A stretch of DNA of 64,000 nucleotides from an uncultured Alphaproteobacteria bacterium (GTDB taxonomy: Bacteria > Pseudomonadota > Alphaproteobacteria > UBA11222). Under the pieces are notes generated by a model. It worked only from the letters and a program-made list of their open reading frames with translations. It did not search any database and was not told where the DNA came from. Positions within the stretch are counted from its first letter, which is position 1, and each line of letters opens with the position of its first letter. The position numbers and the translations under genes were made by a program. The stretch is from contig CAMYID010000004.1 of the NCBI GenBank assembly GCA_947258435.1, forward strand, positions 62,001-126,000. The letters run 5' to 3'. This document shows, piece by piece, positions 63,130 to 64,000 of the stretch.

Positions 63130-64000
63130 ATGCCGGCATATCGTTCACGAACCTCGACATTTGGGCGCAACATGGCGGGTGCGCGAAGCCTTTGGCGTGC
63201 TACGGGCATGACCGATAGCGATTTTGGCAAGCCGATTATCGCCATCGCCAACAGCTTTACCCAGTTCGTGCCGGGGCATGTGCATCTCAAGGACCTTGGC
63301 CAGATGGTGGCGCGCGAGGTGGAGGCAGCCGGCGGCGTTGCCAAGGAATTCAACACCATCGCGGTGGATGACGGCATCGCCATGGGACATGACGGTATGC
63401 TTTATTCCCTGCCCTCGCGCGAGGTGATCGCCGATGCGGTCGAATATATGGTCAATGCCCATTGCGCCGATGCAATTGTCTGCATCTCCAACTGTGACAA
63501 GATCACGCCGGGCATGTTGATGGCGGCGATGCGGCTTAATATTCCCGCTATTTTTATTTCCGGCGGGCCGATGGAGGCAGGCAAGGTTGTCCTCGATGAT
63601 GGCAGCAGCCGTGCGCTCGATCTGATCGATCCGATGATTGATGCGGCAAATGATGATGTGTCCGATGAATTTGTCGACAAGCTGGAACGGTCCGCCTGCC
63701 CGACCTGCGGTTCCTGTTCAGGGATGTTTACCGCCAATTCGATGAACTGCCTGGCCGAGGCCCTGGGCCTTGCCTTGCCCGGTAACGGGTCGATGCTGGC
63801 GACCCATGCCGACCGCCAGGCCATGTTCCTTGAGGCTGCGCGTACGGCAGTTGCCATGTGCAAACGCTATTACGAGGAAGATGATACATCCGTCTTGCCG
63901 CGCAATATCGCAACCTTCAAGGCATTTGAAAATGCCATGGCGCTTGATATTGCGATGGGCGGGTCGACCAATACGGTATTGCATCTGTTGGCTATTGCCA
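63130..64000 (+). CDS. ilvD: Dihydroxy-acid dehydratase, 5' part
   Basis: The first 290 residues are present; the gene runs off the window. Motifs of the IlvD/Edd family are clear: [25 protein letters not shown], the cluster ligand in NCDKITPGM, and [20 protein letters not shown] with its cysteines. The start and spacing match the E. coli type of about 616 residues. It dehydrates 2,3-dihydroxy acids to 2-oxo acids in valine and isoleucine synthesis and carries an iron-sulfur cluster. Confidence 0.95.
   Translation, partial: MPAYRSRTSTFGRNMAGARSLWRATGMTDSDFGKPIIAIANSFTQFVPGHVHLKDLGQMVAREVEAAGGVAKEFNTIAVDDGIAMGHDGMLYSLPSREVIADAVEYMVNAHCADAIVCISNCDKITPGMLMAAMRLNIPAIFISGGPMEAGKVVLDDGSSRALDLIDPMIDAANDDVSDEFVDKLERSACPTCGSCSGMFTANSMNCLAEALGLALPGNGSMLATHADRQAMFLEAARTAVAMCKRYYEEDDTSVLPRNIATFKAFENAMALDIAMGGSTNTVLHLLAIA

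Noticed and set aside
1-64000. CRISPR arrays, insertion sequences or prophage genes
   Set aside because: No regularly spaced repeats, transposase or phage structural genes could be recognised anywhere in the window.

Overview
The window is GC-rich chromosomal DNA whose gene content and order point to an alphaproteobacterium. The signs are a SAM-II riboswitch in front of metZ, apaG next to metZ, an Atm1-type ABC exporter, the psd-pssA pair, a PleD/PopA-like protein, a SPOR-tailed DD-carboxypeptidase and the ligase-associated helicase/PdeM pair. The genus cannot be fixed from the sequence alone. No insertion sequence, integrase or CRISPR array was seen, although the middle third is clearly accessory catabolic DNA.

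Layout. 1-14.6 kb is mostly core: the 3' end of a B12-dependent ribonucleotide reductase, a persulfide dioxygenase-rhodanese fusion, a TetR-controlled RND efflux pair, TrkH, ApaG, MetZ behind a SAM-II riboswitch with its own terminator, a radical SAM protein of unknown role, tRNA-Gly(CCC), ArgE and an MscS channel. 14.7-38.2 kb is a catabolic island. Two tandem Baeyer-Villiger monooxygenases come first. A ten-gene minus-strand operon follows, encoding a complete biphenyl-type route: three-component ring-hydroxylating dioxygenase, dihydrodiol dehydrogenase, extradiol dioxygenase, C-C hydrolase, hydratase, acylating acetaldehyde dehydrogenase and aldolase. Divergent from it is a seven-gene plus-strand cluster with two near-duplicate Rieske oxygenase alpha subunits, one beta subunit, an extradiol dioxygenase, an SDR, an ACMSD-like decarboxylase and a Rieske ferredoxin. 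Three tandem class III CoA-transferases close the island. 38.5-64 kb returns to core and mixed genes: envelope proteins, Atm1-like exporter, phosphatidylethanolamine synthesis, a degenerate PopA-like c-di-GMP protein, an SDR/CoA-transferase/phosphatase group, a YejA-like binding protein with an MFS carrier and a LOG protein, DD-carboxypeptidase, PdeM plus helicase, an acyl-CoA ligase, a GrdB-like protein, an RraA-like aldolase and the 5' part of ilvD.

How the parts fit. The minus-strand operon should turn a biphenyl-like aromatic into an aromatic or side-chain acid plus pyruvate and acetyl-CoA. The plus-strand cluster has the enzyme logic of p-cumate degradation: dioxygenation of a carboxylated ring, dehydrogenation, extradiol cleavage, then decarboxylation of the ring-fission product. 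It lacks its own ferredoxin reductase, hydrolase and lower pathway, all of which the neighbouring operon has. I therefore read the two as one interlocking system, with the plus-strand cluster handling the carboxylated compound. This is inference from family membership and gene order. No dedicated transcriptional regulator lies in the island.
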